From contig NZ_MAMP01000012.1 of the NCBI RefSeq assembly GCF_001750285.1, positions 62,001 through 126,000 on the forward strand: a stretch of 64,000 nucleotides of DNA. Direction: 5' to 3'. The stretch's first letter is position 1. Each line of letters begins with the position of its first letter. Positions 7,515 to 15,279 of this stretch are shown here, piece by piece. The DNA is from Domibacillus iocasae. GTDB taxonomy: Bacteria > Bacillota > Bacilli > Bacillales > Domibacillaceae. A model generated the notes under the pieces. The model searched no databases and was not told the DNA's origin. It saw only the letters and a program-made list of their open reading frames with translations. Both the position numbers and the translations under genes were made by a program.

Positions 7515-8910
7515 CAATTTCGGAAAAGATGGACGTGATTAATTGCTTGCGTTCTTCATCCTCGGCAATGTCCCAGACGGATTTAAAATGATAAATCAGA
7601 TTTTCTAATTCTTGAGTGGAGAGCTCAGCCACATTTTCCGTCTCTGATTGTTTGTTTAATTCAGCAGTTACATTTTTTTCTTGTGTTTTCAAAACAGATA
7701 GCTGATTATTCAATTCTTCAATATCAATGAGGTCGTTGATGAACATTAATTTGTATTTGTCGATTGCTTTTCTTATTTTATCAAGTTCATTAGCGGCAGC
7801 CTTTGCGTTATCATCTAAATCAACAATTCGCTTTGTCTGCGACTTTGAAAACCAGCTTTTTGTCAAGTCATCGAATACTCGTATTAATTCTTCTGCTAAT
7901 CTGCTTTCCTTTATTTGAGGCATCGTACAGCTTTTCATTTTCACTTTGTTCGAACAGCGATAATATTTCGTTTTCGTTATTTCCCCATTCTTTTCTTTAT
8001 ATTTGTAAGCAGTACCGGTCATAGAAGCGCCACACTTGCCGCAGCGCAACACAGAGGTAAAGTAATACTTGCCAGTCGATGCTTTGCCGCTATTATGTTT
8101 TCTGCGATCAAGTATTTTCTGAATTTCCCAAAATGCTTCTTCCGTAATAATAGGCTCAATGTGATCACTCTTAAATGTTCGCTGGTCTTCTAAGGACTGA
8201 TACGTTTTTCCGCTGCCGTCATTATAGCGGAAAATTCCTATATAAACAGGATTTCTGAGAATATAGTGCACAGAAAAACCGCTCCAATGGAAACCTTTCT
8301 TCGTACGGCAGCCTTCCTGGTTTAATGCACTGGCTATACTCTCCATTCCTTTCGTTTTCCCCATCTTGAATATTTTTTTAATAATATCCGCTTCATTTTT
8401 GATTACTTGAAGAGACTGCCCATCGAATGCATAGCCATAAGGAATGACGCCGCCCGTCCATTCGCCCAAGCTCGCTTTTTTTAACATGCCGAATTTAACA
8501 CGCTCAGCAAGGTTTTCGCGTTCCCATTGCGCTAATGCTGCCACAAGCGTAATAAATAAACGGCCAATCGCGGTTGTCGTATCATAAACTTCTGTCGCTG
8601 ACTTAAACTTAACGTTGTGCTCATCAAAAATTTTAAGAAGCTTGTATAGGTCAATGACCGAACGCGTGAGACGATCGAGACGATAAACCAGGACCACTTC
8701 AAATAACCCACCTTTTAAATCCGTCAGCATTCGCTGTAATTGCTCCCGCTTTAAATCCTTCGCTGACCGGCCCTCATCCCGATAGATCTTTACAATTTCC
8801 CAGTCTTGCGACATTGCATAGGCGCGCAGCCTTTCTTCCTGCGCAGCGAGTGAATACCCGTGCTGCGCTTGCTCTTCTGTAGATACTCGTATATAAAGAG
8901 CAGATTTCAT
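7441..8910 (-). CDS. large serine recombinase (integrase of the element)
   Basis: A 489-aa large serine recombinase. The N-terminal resolvase domain contains the nucleophile context ALYIRVSTEEQ (about residues 4-14) and YRLDRLTRS. The central recombinase domain contains GVIPYGYAFDG and LRNPVYIGIFRYNDG. A zinc ribbon (CGKCGASM ... YYRCSN ... SCTM) and a long coiled coil with Lys/Glu repeats follow, as in phage integrases and SpoIVCA. The ATG at 8910 has GAGGTG 6 nt upstream. The stop lies 41 bp inside attL. It should catalyse integration at the IDEAL gene; excision may need a directionality factor not recognised here. Confidence 0.92.
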   Translation of the reverse strand: MKSALYIRVSTEEQAQHGYSLAAQEERLRAYAMSQDWEIVKIYRDEGRSAKDLKREQLQRMLTDLKGGLFEVVLVYRLDRLTRSVIDLYKLLKIFDEHNVKFKSATEVYDTTTAIGRLFITLVAALAQWERENLAERVKFGMLKKASLGEWTGGVIPYGYAFDGQSLQVIKNEADIIKKIFKMGKTKGMESIASALNQEGCRTKKGFHWSGFSVHYILRNPVYIGIFRYNDGSGKTYQSLEDQRTFKSDHIEPIITEEAFWEIQKILDRRKHNSGKASTGKYYFTSVLRCGKCGASMTGTAYKYKEKNGEITKTKYYRCSNKVKMKSCTMPQIKESRLAEELIRVFDDLTKSWFSKSQTKRIVDLDDNAKAAANELDKIRKAIDKYKLMFINDLIDIEELNNQLSVLKTQEKNVTAELNKQSETENVAELSTQELENLIYHFKSVWDIAEDEERKQLITSIFSEIVIDANEESSYGPGTSKQFWFVRAK

Positions 8911-9276
8911 TCGTTTCACCTCACTATCAAGCACTCCCTAACACATAGTAGTACCCAATGCCTCACGATATACAATTTCTTTATATTTACGTCCTGAATC
9001 TAGGCCGATATAAGCTGACGGAATATAAAATACCAAAAGCAAAAGGTGGGCTTTTGTATAGCTCATGTGACTGCTCGTTTCCAATTTGTACTTATGGGAA
9101 TATGGGTTCTTTTTGAACGTATAAATAAACAAATCAAAGGGGAAGGTTAAAGTGAAAAATTACCAATTAAAAACCTGTCCTTTAAAGAGACAGGCGTAAT
9201 TAGTTCTGATGTTTAAAAAACATATATAAATATTACGTTTGAAAGTTGAGGGAGAGAATTTCATTATTACATCATT

Positions 9277-9666
9277 TTATGGGCCGAAATAGCACTTTTC
9301 AAGGTTCCTTGAAGGTCGCATATTGTCGATCTCTACTTCTTTTTCGATATAATCCCAAATGACTCCCCGATAACAGCGCACAGTGAGCATTAATCCATCG
9401 ATTCCTATTCCATAATGAACAGATCCTTCAGATGTTTGCATAGCCCATTCGGCTACCTGATCAGCGACATCAGCATCATCTTCGGATAAAGTCGCTGTCC
9501 CAATCAAAACAATTAACTGTGCCCGCCATTTAGTAATCGTATTATCAACGAGACCACTTTCATTAAGAAAAGAAGTATATCGTTTATTCAGCTTCTTGCT
9601 AATTTCTGATGATACCTCTAGGCTTTTATCTTTTAATAGCTGGCCCACCGTTTTTGAAAATAGCAT
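9277..9666 (-). CDS. RsbR-like N-terminal domain protein without STAS
   Basis: A 129-aa helical protein resembling the N-terminal sensory domain of RsbR/RsbRD-type co-antagonists (VAEWAMQTSEG, then GIDGLMLTVRCYRGVIWD near the end), but it stops before any STAS domain. It may be a truncated RsbR paralogue or a stand-alone sensor domain. AAAGGCG precedes the ATG. It sits within the mobile element, on the same strand as the recombinase and about 370 bp upstream of it. Confidence 0.5.
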   Translation of the reverse strand: MLFSKTVGQLLKDKSLEVSSEISKKLNKRYTSFLNESGLVDNTITKWRAQLIVLIGTATLSEDDADVADQVAEWAMQTSEGSVHYGIGIDGLMLTVRCYRGVIWDYIEKEVEIDNMRPSRNLEKCYFGP

Positions 9667-9910
9667 AATGGCAAATCGCCTTTCTATTTAGCCGATTTTA
9701 TTTAGTCCTTACGCTTTATAATAATTAGTTTTGCTGAGGAAAATGTACTGAAGAATGAGACAACTTATTACAAGTGAGAAACTGGAGCTTATGTACATCA
9801 AATATTTTTTGCAAAGGACGCTGTTGTTTCAGCAATGAAGAAAGAAGTCAGCTAAGCAGGCATATTATTAAGACAGCCTACAAATTTCAACTGTGAAAGG
9901 CGGTAATCTG

Positions 9911-10069
9911 ATGGAAAAGCCTATTTTTGAACCGATTGACTTTACACCTGAAAAAGCAGAGCGAGTAAAAGCAGTCCTCGAAAAAATTCTTTCTCGTCAT
10001 ACCGGGACACAGGTAGTGATCACCAGCTATGAAATAACGCCTCGTAAAAATAATCAGCAATCGATTTAG
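9911..10069 (+). CDS. 52-aa protein, unknown
   Basis: A small complete frame with AAAGGCGG 7 nt before the ATG. It starts MEKPIFEPIDFTPEKAE, then has a helix (VKAVLEKILSRHTG) and a strand (QVVITSYEI). Codon composition resembles neighbouring genes. No family is recognised. It is cargo of the element. Confidence 0.5.
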   Translation: MEKPIFEPIDFTPEKAERVKAVLEKILSRHTGTQVVITSYEITPRKNNQQSI

Positions 10070-10149
10070 CCAGCACAGGATAGACGCAAAAGTGATAAAA
10101 AAGCGAAGCATTTTGGATATTTGATGTAACGCAAACAATTGTTTTAACA

Positions 10150-10401
10150 ATGAAAGGAATGTGTCTTTTGGGAATCGACTGAATTTGCCAGGATGTATGG
10201 GACTGGTACAGAGAAGATGAAAAAAATAATACCTGCTGGCCAGAGCAGACGTTCATATAAAGCATATCTAATTAACATGATAACAAAGCATTCATGCTGA
10301 TGGGCGCTTCGTTGCTCATCAACGGCGATCGGAAGGGGCTTCCCTGGTCCCCTGGGTTCCGGTTGCAGTTGGGCTATCTGCCGTTGAAAGAAGATGAGTA
10401 A
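10150..10401 (+). pseudogene. possible decayed ORF
   Basis: One reading frame of 84 codons shows protein-like, Trp-rich composition (DVWDWYRED, CWPEQTF, KGLPWSPGFRLQLGYLPLK) but contains internal stops (first TGA at 10180) and no good start. It looks like a decayed gene of unknown family; it could be chance. Confidence 0.25.
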
Positions 10402-10432
10402 AAAAGAAAAAACCAATATATTTCTATATTGG
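10400..10432 (-). terminator. terminator
   Basis: CCAATATA-GAAA-TATATTGG hairpin on the minus strand followed by TTTTTTCTTTTTT; ends the small Spo0E-like frame. Confidence 0.75.
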
Positions 10433-10435
10433 CTG

Positions 10436-10573
10436 TTAACATTGGACTAATGCTTCACTCAAAAGCTGAATGTCACTTTGAATTAATTTTTTAATGTTCG
10501 AATCATTACATTTGTAATAATCATCTATTAGGCGGACGAGTTCAGCAGATAGAATGACGGTCAATTCTTCCAG
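10436..10573 (-). CDS. small Spo0E-superfamily-like protein (non-ATG start)
   Basis: A 45-aa helical hairpin-like protein (EELTVILSAELVRLIDDYY ... LIQSDIQLLSEAL) with the size and spacing of Spo0E-type phosphatases but without the SQELD signature. AAAAGGAG lies 8 nt before a CTG (10573), so the start codon would be unusual; a strong terminator follows. Activity on Spo0A-P is doubtful without the Asp motif. Confidence 0.35.
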   Translation of the reverse strand: MEELTVILSAELVRLIDDYYKCNDSNIKKLIQSDIQLLSEALVQC

Positions 10574-11237
10574 AATAAACACTCCTTTTGAGTATTTTAT
10601 CTTAGTTCAAATGTATTATACATGAAGTTGTATGTTGCTTTCTAGAAAAACACGAAAAAATTGAAAACCTAAAGCCATATATATGCAATTTATATAAGTT
10701 GAAAAAAGATTCTTACTTTAGAAAACAGGCATTGTTTAGGCTGGTGCGTTTCGTGTAGATGCAAGGATGATCACCGATTTGTTCTAGGATCAGTTCTTCC
10801 AACTGACACCTTATTTTTACAGGCAGGGGTCGGTTACCCGGGTGGCAGAAGGAAAAATGATAAGATCAACTTATATAGGTTTAAAGGCTCGAAAAACATA
10901 ATTAACAGCCGGGCAACAATAATTTAGCATAAGGGGATATAGGAAGAAGTGAAAGGTTATTCGGTTTACGAATAAGAGTGTAACGACGGAACAATTGAGC
11001 AGTGCAAAGGAGATGTAGGGATTTACAAAACAAAAAAGCCATCGGAAAGATGGCTTTGAGAAAGTGGAGACAATATTCCAGCAAGAAAGGAAGCAAAATG
11101 CGCCTAAACCTGCAGCTGGTCCCTGAAATTATATTCATTAATGACTCCAAATTTTACAATATATACTTGCAAGGCTGCCTTAGCAGCCTTGGGGCGGCAT
11201 GGTGAAAGTAAATGATGAAAAGTGTTGAAAAAAAATC
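10574..11237. other. gene-poor stretch inside the element
   Basis: No convincing gene. It contains a minus-strand terminator-like hairpin (AAAGCCATC-GGAAA-GATGGCTTT, about 11030-11058, U-run to the left), a G/C stem-loop AAGGCTGC-CTTA-GCAGCCTT near 11170, and an open frame without a start codon at about 10700-10927. It may be decayed cargo or recombination-related DNA. Confidence 0.4.
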
Positions 11238-11239
11238 TG

Positions 11240-11272
11240 AGAGAATCCTGCTTGAGCAGAATTCTCTTTTTT
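11240..11272. terminator. bidirectional terminator
   Basis: AGAGAAT(C)CTGC-TTGA-GCAG(A)ATTCTCT stem; U runs on both sides; ends the minus-strand coat gene pair. Confidence 0.7.
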
Positions 11273-11303
11273 GATGCGTCAAAATAGGTATAGCTGCCAT
11301 TGT

Positions 11304-11600
11304 TTAATCTACAAGATCCTGGCTTGTCTGTGCAGCAGCAGTATCGATTTTCGCCTGCTCATCTAAGTTGTAAGGATGATAATATCCTTTTTCAACCATA
11401 TACTTGCTGATGCTTTCATGGGTTGAAATGGCAGCCATCAGCTGCTCACGTAGGGCAGACCGCAATTCAGGGGTTGCGGCTTCTGTGAGCGCAAATGCCG
11501 TAGTTTTCACACCGGATTTAGCAGAGATCAAAAAGTCAGATGCAATAACTTGATCCGTCAAGCCGCTCATTCCTGCCATGTTTTTAAATAAATCATTCAT
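11304..11600 (-). CDS. CotF-family spore coat protein (YraF/YraD-like)
   Basis: A 98-aa CotF-type protein: DQVIASDFLISAKSGVKTT, LTEAATPELRSAL and a terminal KGYYHPYNLDEQ. Members are small helical proteins of the spore coat. The start overlaps the end of the 11597-11803 gene by 4 nt, an operon pair. AGGAGGGG precedes the ATG. It mirrors the plus-strand pair at 11955-12539. Confidence 0.8.
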   Translation of the reverse strand: MNDLFKNMAGMSGLTDQVIASDFLISAKSGVKTTAFALTEAATPELRSALREQLMAAISTHESISKYMVEKGYYHPYNLDEQAKIDTAAAQTSQDLVD

Positions 11601-11803
11601 TGGTTTGCTACCCCTCCTGGTAAAAATTGCTTCAGCTGCTGAAGCTGATGCTGGCCTGATTGTGCATCTGCATCAAGCAGTGCTTTTAATTCCGGGTCCT
11701 GTGCCAGCGTACTCATTGTGAAAGATTTTGTTGTACATATGCTTTTAAAAACGACTAATTCATGGACCTCCAGCGTTTCATGCTGTCCTAAGCTGTTTCT
11801 CAT
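11597..11803 (-). CDS. small coat-associated protein (YraG/YraE-like)
   Basis: A 68-aa helical protein (HETLEVHELVVFKSICTTK ... LLDADAQSGQHQLQQL). It is paralogous to the 68-aa product at 11955 (HETMELHEMVNFKTICLLQ). The ATG at 11803 is used since GGGGTG lies 6 nt upstream; the upstream GTG is part of that site. It forms an operon with the CotF-like gene and is divergent from the second pair. Confidence 0.75.
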   Translation of the reverse strand: MRNSLGQHETLEVHELVVFKSICTTKSFTMSTLAQDPELKALLDADAQSGQHQLQQLKQFLPGGVANQ

Positions 11804-11954
11804 GTTGATCACCCCTTCAGTTATTCATGTACGCTTCTTATTCTGGCTTTTTGCTTTCCGCTTATTCAACAATTAGCTAATTTCGTTTTATAAGAATAAA
11901 ACGGGAAAGTAAAAGGAAAAATAAATATTGTGACTAACTATGGGGGTGATAAAC

Positions 11955-12161
11955 ATGGACCAAAACGGGCTGGCTTTTCATGAAACAATGGAGCTGCATG
12001 AAATGGTGAACTTTAAAACCATCTGTTTGCTGCAGTCAAAATTAATGCAGGGTGCCTGCTTTGACAGCGATTTAAAAATGATGATGGAAAAAGATGCACA
12101 GCAGTCGATTCATCAGATGAATGAATTATTAGAGCTTTATAAAGGAGCCAGAGCATTTTAA
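11955..12161 (+). CDS. small coat-associated protein (YraG/YraE-like)
   Basis: A 68-aa helical protein paralogous to 11597-11803. ATG 11955 has GGGGGTG upstream. It is followed 18 nt later by the CotF-like gene and then adhB, the order known from the B. subtilis yraG-yraF-adhB cluster. Confidence 0.75.
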   Translation: MDQNGLAFHETMELHEMVNFKTICLLQSKLMQGACFDSDLKMMMEKDAQQSIHQMNELLELYKGARAF

Positions 12162-12179
12162 TTTTTGGAGGTGGAAAAC

Positions 12180-12539
12180 GTGAACGATTATTTAGATCCG
12201 ATTAACTCAGTAGGAATGCCGGAACTTGCTGATTCTGCCATTGCGCTTCAGTTTTTGCTGTCTGTTAAAAATGGAGTAAGAAACTGTGCCGTGGCAATAA
12301 CGGAATCAGCTACGCCGGAAGTCCGGTCAGTACTTATAAAGCATCTGGAGCAGGGTATTGATCTTCATGGCGAAGTAACAGAATTAATGCTGCATAAAGG
12401 CTGGCTCCATCCATATGACGTAGACAAACAGGTTCAAATGGATATTAAGTCCGCCGAAACAGCCGTGGATATTGCCCGGCTGCCGCTCTTCCCGAACAAC
12501 ACAAATCGAAAAGGGTTATTTCCAACCCCGCCTAAATAA
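12180..12539 (+). CDS. CotF-family spore coat protein (YraF-like)
   Basis: A 119-aa CotF-type protein with LADSAIALQFLLSVKNGVR, ITESATPEVRSVL and KGWLHPYDVDKQVQ. The GTG at 12180 is preceded by GGAGGTG at the right distance; the longer TTG frame is inside that site. It lies upstream of adhB in the same direction and is a probable spore coat component. Confidence 0.8.
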   Translation: MNDYLDPINSVGMPELADSAIALQFLLSVKNGVRNCAVAITESATPEVRSVLIKHLEQGIDLHGEVTELMLHKGWLHPYDVDKQVQMDIKSAETAVDIARLPLFPNNTNRKGLFPTPPK

Positions 12540-12568
12540 ACATAACTATCGTGGAGGAGGTTTAACAA

Positions 12569-13705
12569 ATGAAAGCTGTCACATTTCAAGGCGTAAAAGA
12601 AGTGGTTGTAAAAGAAGTAAAAGCGCCCACTATTCAAAAACCGGATGATATTATCGTCAAGCCTACATTAACGGCGATTTGTGGATCAGATCTGCATTTG
12701 ATTCACGGCATGATCCCGAATCTTCAAGAAGACTACATCATCGGGCATGAACCGATGGGCGTCGTAGAAGAAGTCGGTCCAGATGTTACAAAAGTGAAAA
12801 AAGGGGACCGTGTTATTATTCCGTTTAATATAAGCTGCGGGGAATGCTGGTTTTGTAAGCATGAGCTTGAAAGCCAATGCGACAATTCCAACGACAATGG
12901 CGACATGGGTGCTTATTTTGGGTATACCGGCACGACAGGAGGATATCCAGGCGGACAGGCAGAATACATGCGCGTTCCATATGGGAATTTCACACCGTTT
13001 AAAATTCCGGAAAACAGTGAGGTCGAGGATGAAAAGCTCGTCCTGCTCGCAGACGCCGCTTCAACCGCACATTGGAGTGTTGATAATTCTGGTTTAAAAG
13101 AAGGCGATACAGCGATTATCCTTGGCTGCGGACCGGTGGGACTGCTTGCTCAAAAGTTTGCCTGGTTAAAAGGAGCAAAACGCGTCATTGCGGTTGATTA
13201 TGTCGGGTACCGTCTTGAACATGCAAAGAGAACAAACAAAGTGGAAATTGTGAACTTTGAAGACGAGCAAAATATTGGCAATCATCTGAAAGAAATGACA
13301 AGCGGCGGTGCAGATGTAGTCATTGACTGCGTTGGAATGAGTGGAAAAATGACACCAATCGAATTTCTTGCGACCGGCATGAAGCTTCACGGCGGTGCTA
13401 TGGGCGGTCTTGTTATCGCCAGTCAGGCTGTTCGAAAAGGCGGCACCGTTCAAGTAACCGGTGTGTATGGGGGTGCGTACAATGGATTTCCAATGGGGGA
13501 TATCTTCCAGCGAAATGTTAACGTACGAACAGGACAGGCGCCCGTGATCCACCGCATGCCTTATTTGTATCAGCTGATCGCGGAAGGAAAAGTAGATCCG
13601 AGCGATGTTGTTACGCATATTTTGCCGCTTGATGAAGCAAAAAAAGGTTATGAAATGTTTGATACAAGAACACACGATTGTATAAAAGTTGTCTTAAAAC
13701 CTTAG
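12569..13705 (+). CDS. adhB: zinc-dependent alcohol dehydrogenase AdhB-like
   Basis: A 378-aa medium-chain zinc dehydrogenase. The catalytic zinc site starts CGSDLH (C at about residue 37) and GHEPMG; the structural zinc loop is CGECWFC...C. The NAD(P)-binding motif is GCGPVG with a following acidic residue at the end of the next strand (VIAVDY). It resembles B. subtilis AdhB and formaldehyde-dehydrogenase-like enzymes; the substrate is not proven. GGAGGAGG lies upstream. It is the last cargo gene, and a terminator follows. Confidence 0.88.
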   Translation: MKAVTFQGVKEVVVKEVKAPTIQKPDDIIVKPTLTAICGSDLHLIHGMIPNLQEDYIIGHEPMGVVEEVGPDVTKVKKGDRVIIPFNISCGECWFCKHELESQCDNSNDNGDMGAYFGYTGTTGGYPGGQAEYMRVPYGNFTPFKIPENSEVEDEKLVLLADAASTAHWSVDNSGLKEGDTAIILGCGPVGLLAQKFAWLKGAKRVIAVDYVGYRLEHAKRTNKVEIVNFEDEQNIGNHLKEMTSGGADVVIDCVGMSGKMTPIEFLATGMKLHGGAMGGLVIASQAVRKGGTVQVTGVYGGAYNGFPMGDIFQRNVNVRTGQAPVIHRMPYLYQLIAEGKVDPSDVVTHILPLDEAKKGYEMFDTRTHDCIKVVLKP

Positions 13706-13707
13706 AA

Positions 13708-13746
13708 TAAATAAAGAAGCGGTTCCTCAGGGGTACCGCTTCTTTC
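13708..13746 (+). terminator. adhB terminator
   Basis: AAGAAGCGGT...ACCGCTTCTT stem followed by T-rich sequence. Confidence 0.75.
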
Positions 13747-13909
13747 AGCTTGTAACTGTCAAAAGTTAGTTGGATCGATTGCGAACATACGGTTACTTAA
13801 CATGTGAAAATAGGAAGCTCCGAATATTCAACTTCATTTAAAAAACAAAACCTACATAATAAATCCCCTGATACTAAACGAAGTCACCAATATTTATTTG
13901 AAATAATGC

Positions 13910-13950
13910 CTGCTTTTCACTAGGTTAGCACTTGCCATTATGACGGATGA
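13910..13950. other. attR
   Basis: Element side GCTTTT (13912-13917) plus 13 nt, core CT (13931-13932), then chromosomal TGCCATTATGACGG encoding the rest of the IDEAL motif. Confidence 0.7.
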
Positions 13951-13993
13951 TGAACAATGGTTTCGTCAATTATCGAAAAGAAAACCGGAATAA
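13931..13993 (+). pseudogene. 3' remnant of the split IDEAL-domain gene
   Basis: Twenty codons plus TAA: LAIMTDDEQWFRQLSKRKPE, the C-terminal half of an IDEAL motif. No start and no ribosome binding site. It completes the frame that is cut at 7397 when the 7398-13930 element is removed. Confidence 0.8.
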
Positions 13994-14066
13994 ATGAACA
14001 AATATTTACCACTGGACGTAAAAATGATATATTCAATTATATCGATTTATGAAAAGAGGACATAAG

Positions 14067-14360
14067 ATGATTGACCATATCGTACTTGTTAAATTTGCAG
14101 AGACAACGACTGTTGAACAGCTCGAAGAAGTGACTAAGCGGTTTAAAGCGCTTGAGAAGCACCTTGATGGTGTCATTGACATTCAAGCAGGCATTAATTT
14201 TTCTGAAAAAAATCAAGGCTATCAAGTTGTCTTAACAACGCGCTTTGAAAATAAAGCTGCACTCGACGCATACGGGCCGCATCCTGAACATCAAGCGGTG
14301 GCCGCTTTTATCCGGGAAGTGGGCCGTCTCGACAGCATCGTCATTGATATCGAAATTTAA
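14067..14360 (+). CDS. Dabb-family stress-responsive protein
   Basis: A 97-aa dimeric alpha-beta-barrel (Dabb) protein: IDHIVLVKF start, a helix-strand unit with DGVIDIQAGINFSE, then LTTRFENKAALDAYGPHPEHQAV. Such proteins dimerise and are often stress-induced; no catalytic residue can be assigned. The ATG at 14067 is chosen for AGAGGA upstream. It starts 73 bp after the IDEAL remnant. Confidence 0.8.
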   Translation: MIDHIVLVKFAETTTVEQLEEVTKRFKALEKHLDGVIDIQAGINFSEKNQGYQVVLTTRFENKAALDAYGPHPEHQAVAAFIREVGRLDSIVIDIEI

Positions 14361-14363
14361 CCA

Positions 14364-14398
14364 TAGGACTCCTTGAGCGCTCAGGGAGTCTTTTTTAA
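14364..14398 (+). terminator. terminator
   Basis: GACTCCTTGAGC-GCTCAGGGAGTC stem with TTTTTT tail. Confidence 0.8.
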
Positions 14399-14427
14399 TA
14401 ATGATTACATAGAGAAGGTGGAAACAT

Positions 14428-15192
14428 ATGAATGCTTTAGGCCACATTCCTGAACACGTATCGGCTATTCATGTACTCAATAGCGTTGGAGAGAACATTT
14501 TGATTGCGGATACAACATATACGATCCAATGGATGAATGCAAATGCTGCAAATTTGTTGTCCATCATTGCGCCATTGTACGGCTTAACGAGGGCTGATGA
14601 CATAATCGGCATGAATATGGACCACTTTCACGCATCGCCAAAACGGCAGCAAGCAGTGATGAAGTCACTACAAGACAGCCACCGGACGCGCATTACAATT
14701 AAAGATCGAATCGTAACAGACATTGTTATAACACCGATGAGAGATGGGCAGGGACATATAAATGGCTATATTGTCCTGCTGACGGATGTCACGACAAAAG
14801 CGGAAGAAGAAGCGGAAAAAGAAAAACTGATTCATGCCCTCTCCGTTCCAATTCTTCACATTTGGGAAAAAACCATCTCGTTACCGTTAATTGGCGAATT
14901 TGACACGGAACGTGCGGACCGGATGATTATCTCAGTTCTGGAAGAATGTACACAGCATCGTATTCAGTATGTGCTACTGGATTTAAGTGGTCTATTCATA
15001 GCGGATGATGCGATTCATCACCATATTCAAAAATTGACGAACTGTCTCCAGTTAATTGGAGCGGAATGCATTATGACGGGCATTAAACCGCAATTGGCAC
15101 AGGCGGTTGGCCGGCTTGAACAGCATATTCAGACGTTTCAAACGGCTCACGCAGGACTTCAATATATTATTCAAAATAAAAAGAGATATTAA
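14428..15192 (+). CDS. PAS-STAS protein, RsbR/YtvA-like but without acceptor Thr
   Basis: A 254-aa protein with an N-terminal PAS domain (about residues 15-125; WMNANAANLL, IIGMNMDHFH) and a C-terminal STAS domain (from SLPLIGEFDTERAD). At the STAS sites where RsbR proteins carry Thr it has IADDAIHHH instead of IDTMVA, and QLAQAVG instead of EIAQT, so it lacks both phospho-acceptors. The PAS lacks the LOV Cys motif. It may be a non-phosphorylatable stressosome partner or have a separate role. The ribosome binding site is AAGGTGG. Confidence 0.7.
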   Translation: MNALGHIPEHVSAIHVLNSVGENILIADTTYTIQWMNANAANLLSIIAPLYGLTRADDIIGMNMDHFHASPKRQQAVMKSLQDSHRTRITIKDRIVTDIVITPMRDGQGHINGYIVLLTDVTTKAEEEAEKEKLIHALSVPILHIWEKTISLPLIGEFDTERADRMIISVLEECTQHRIQYVLLDLSGLFIADDAIHHHIQKLTNCLQLIGAECIMTGIKPQLAQAVGRLEQHIQTFQTAHAGLQYIIQNKKRY

Positions 15193-15279
15193 GATTATTT
15201 CATTATGATGACGGACGTTTTAATACGGACAGATGAGGTAAACTCCTTACGAATATGATTTTAAAAAGGAGTTTTCAGC

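Larger units (their letters stand above)
7398..13930. mobile_element. 6.5-kb serine-recombinase integrative element
   Basis: The element lies between two halves of one IDEAL-domain gene. The inferred crossover core is CT (7398-7399 on the left, 13931-13932 on the right). Rejoining the outer flanks gives ...ATTGAT-CT-TGCCATT..., restoring the reading frame and a complete IDEAL motif. Rejoining the inner flanks gives an attP with GCTTTT and AAAAGC arms each exactly 13 nt from the CT core. The recombinase gene abuts the left end. Cargo: an RsbR-like N-domain protein, small ORFs, four CotF-like coat genes and a zinc alcohol dehydrogenase. No structural phage or conjugation genes are present. Confidence 0.8.

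Noticed and set aside
8938-9132. 64-aa minus-strand frame upstream of the recombinase, suggestive of an excisionase
   Set aside because: Starts with TTG without a ribosome binding site and has no HTH signature; not supported.
11002-11205. 67-aa plus-strand frame (and inner 35-aa frame at 11098)
   Set aside because: Runs through a terminator-like hairpin, has no family resemblance and only a weak ribosome binding site.
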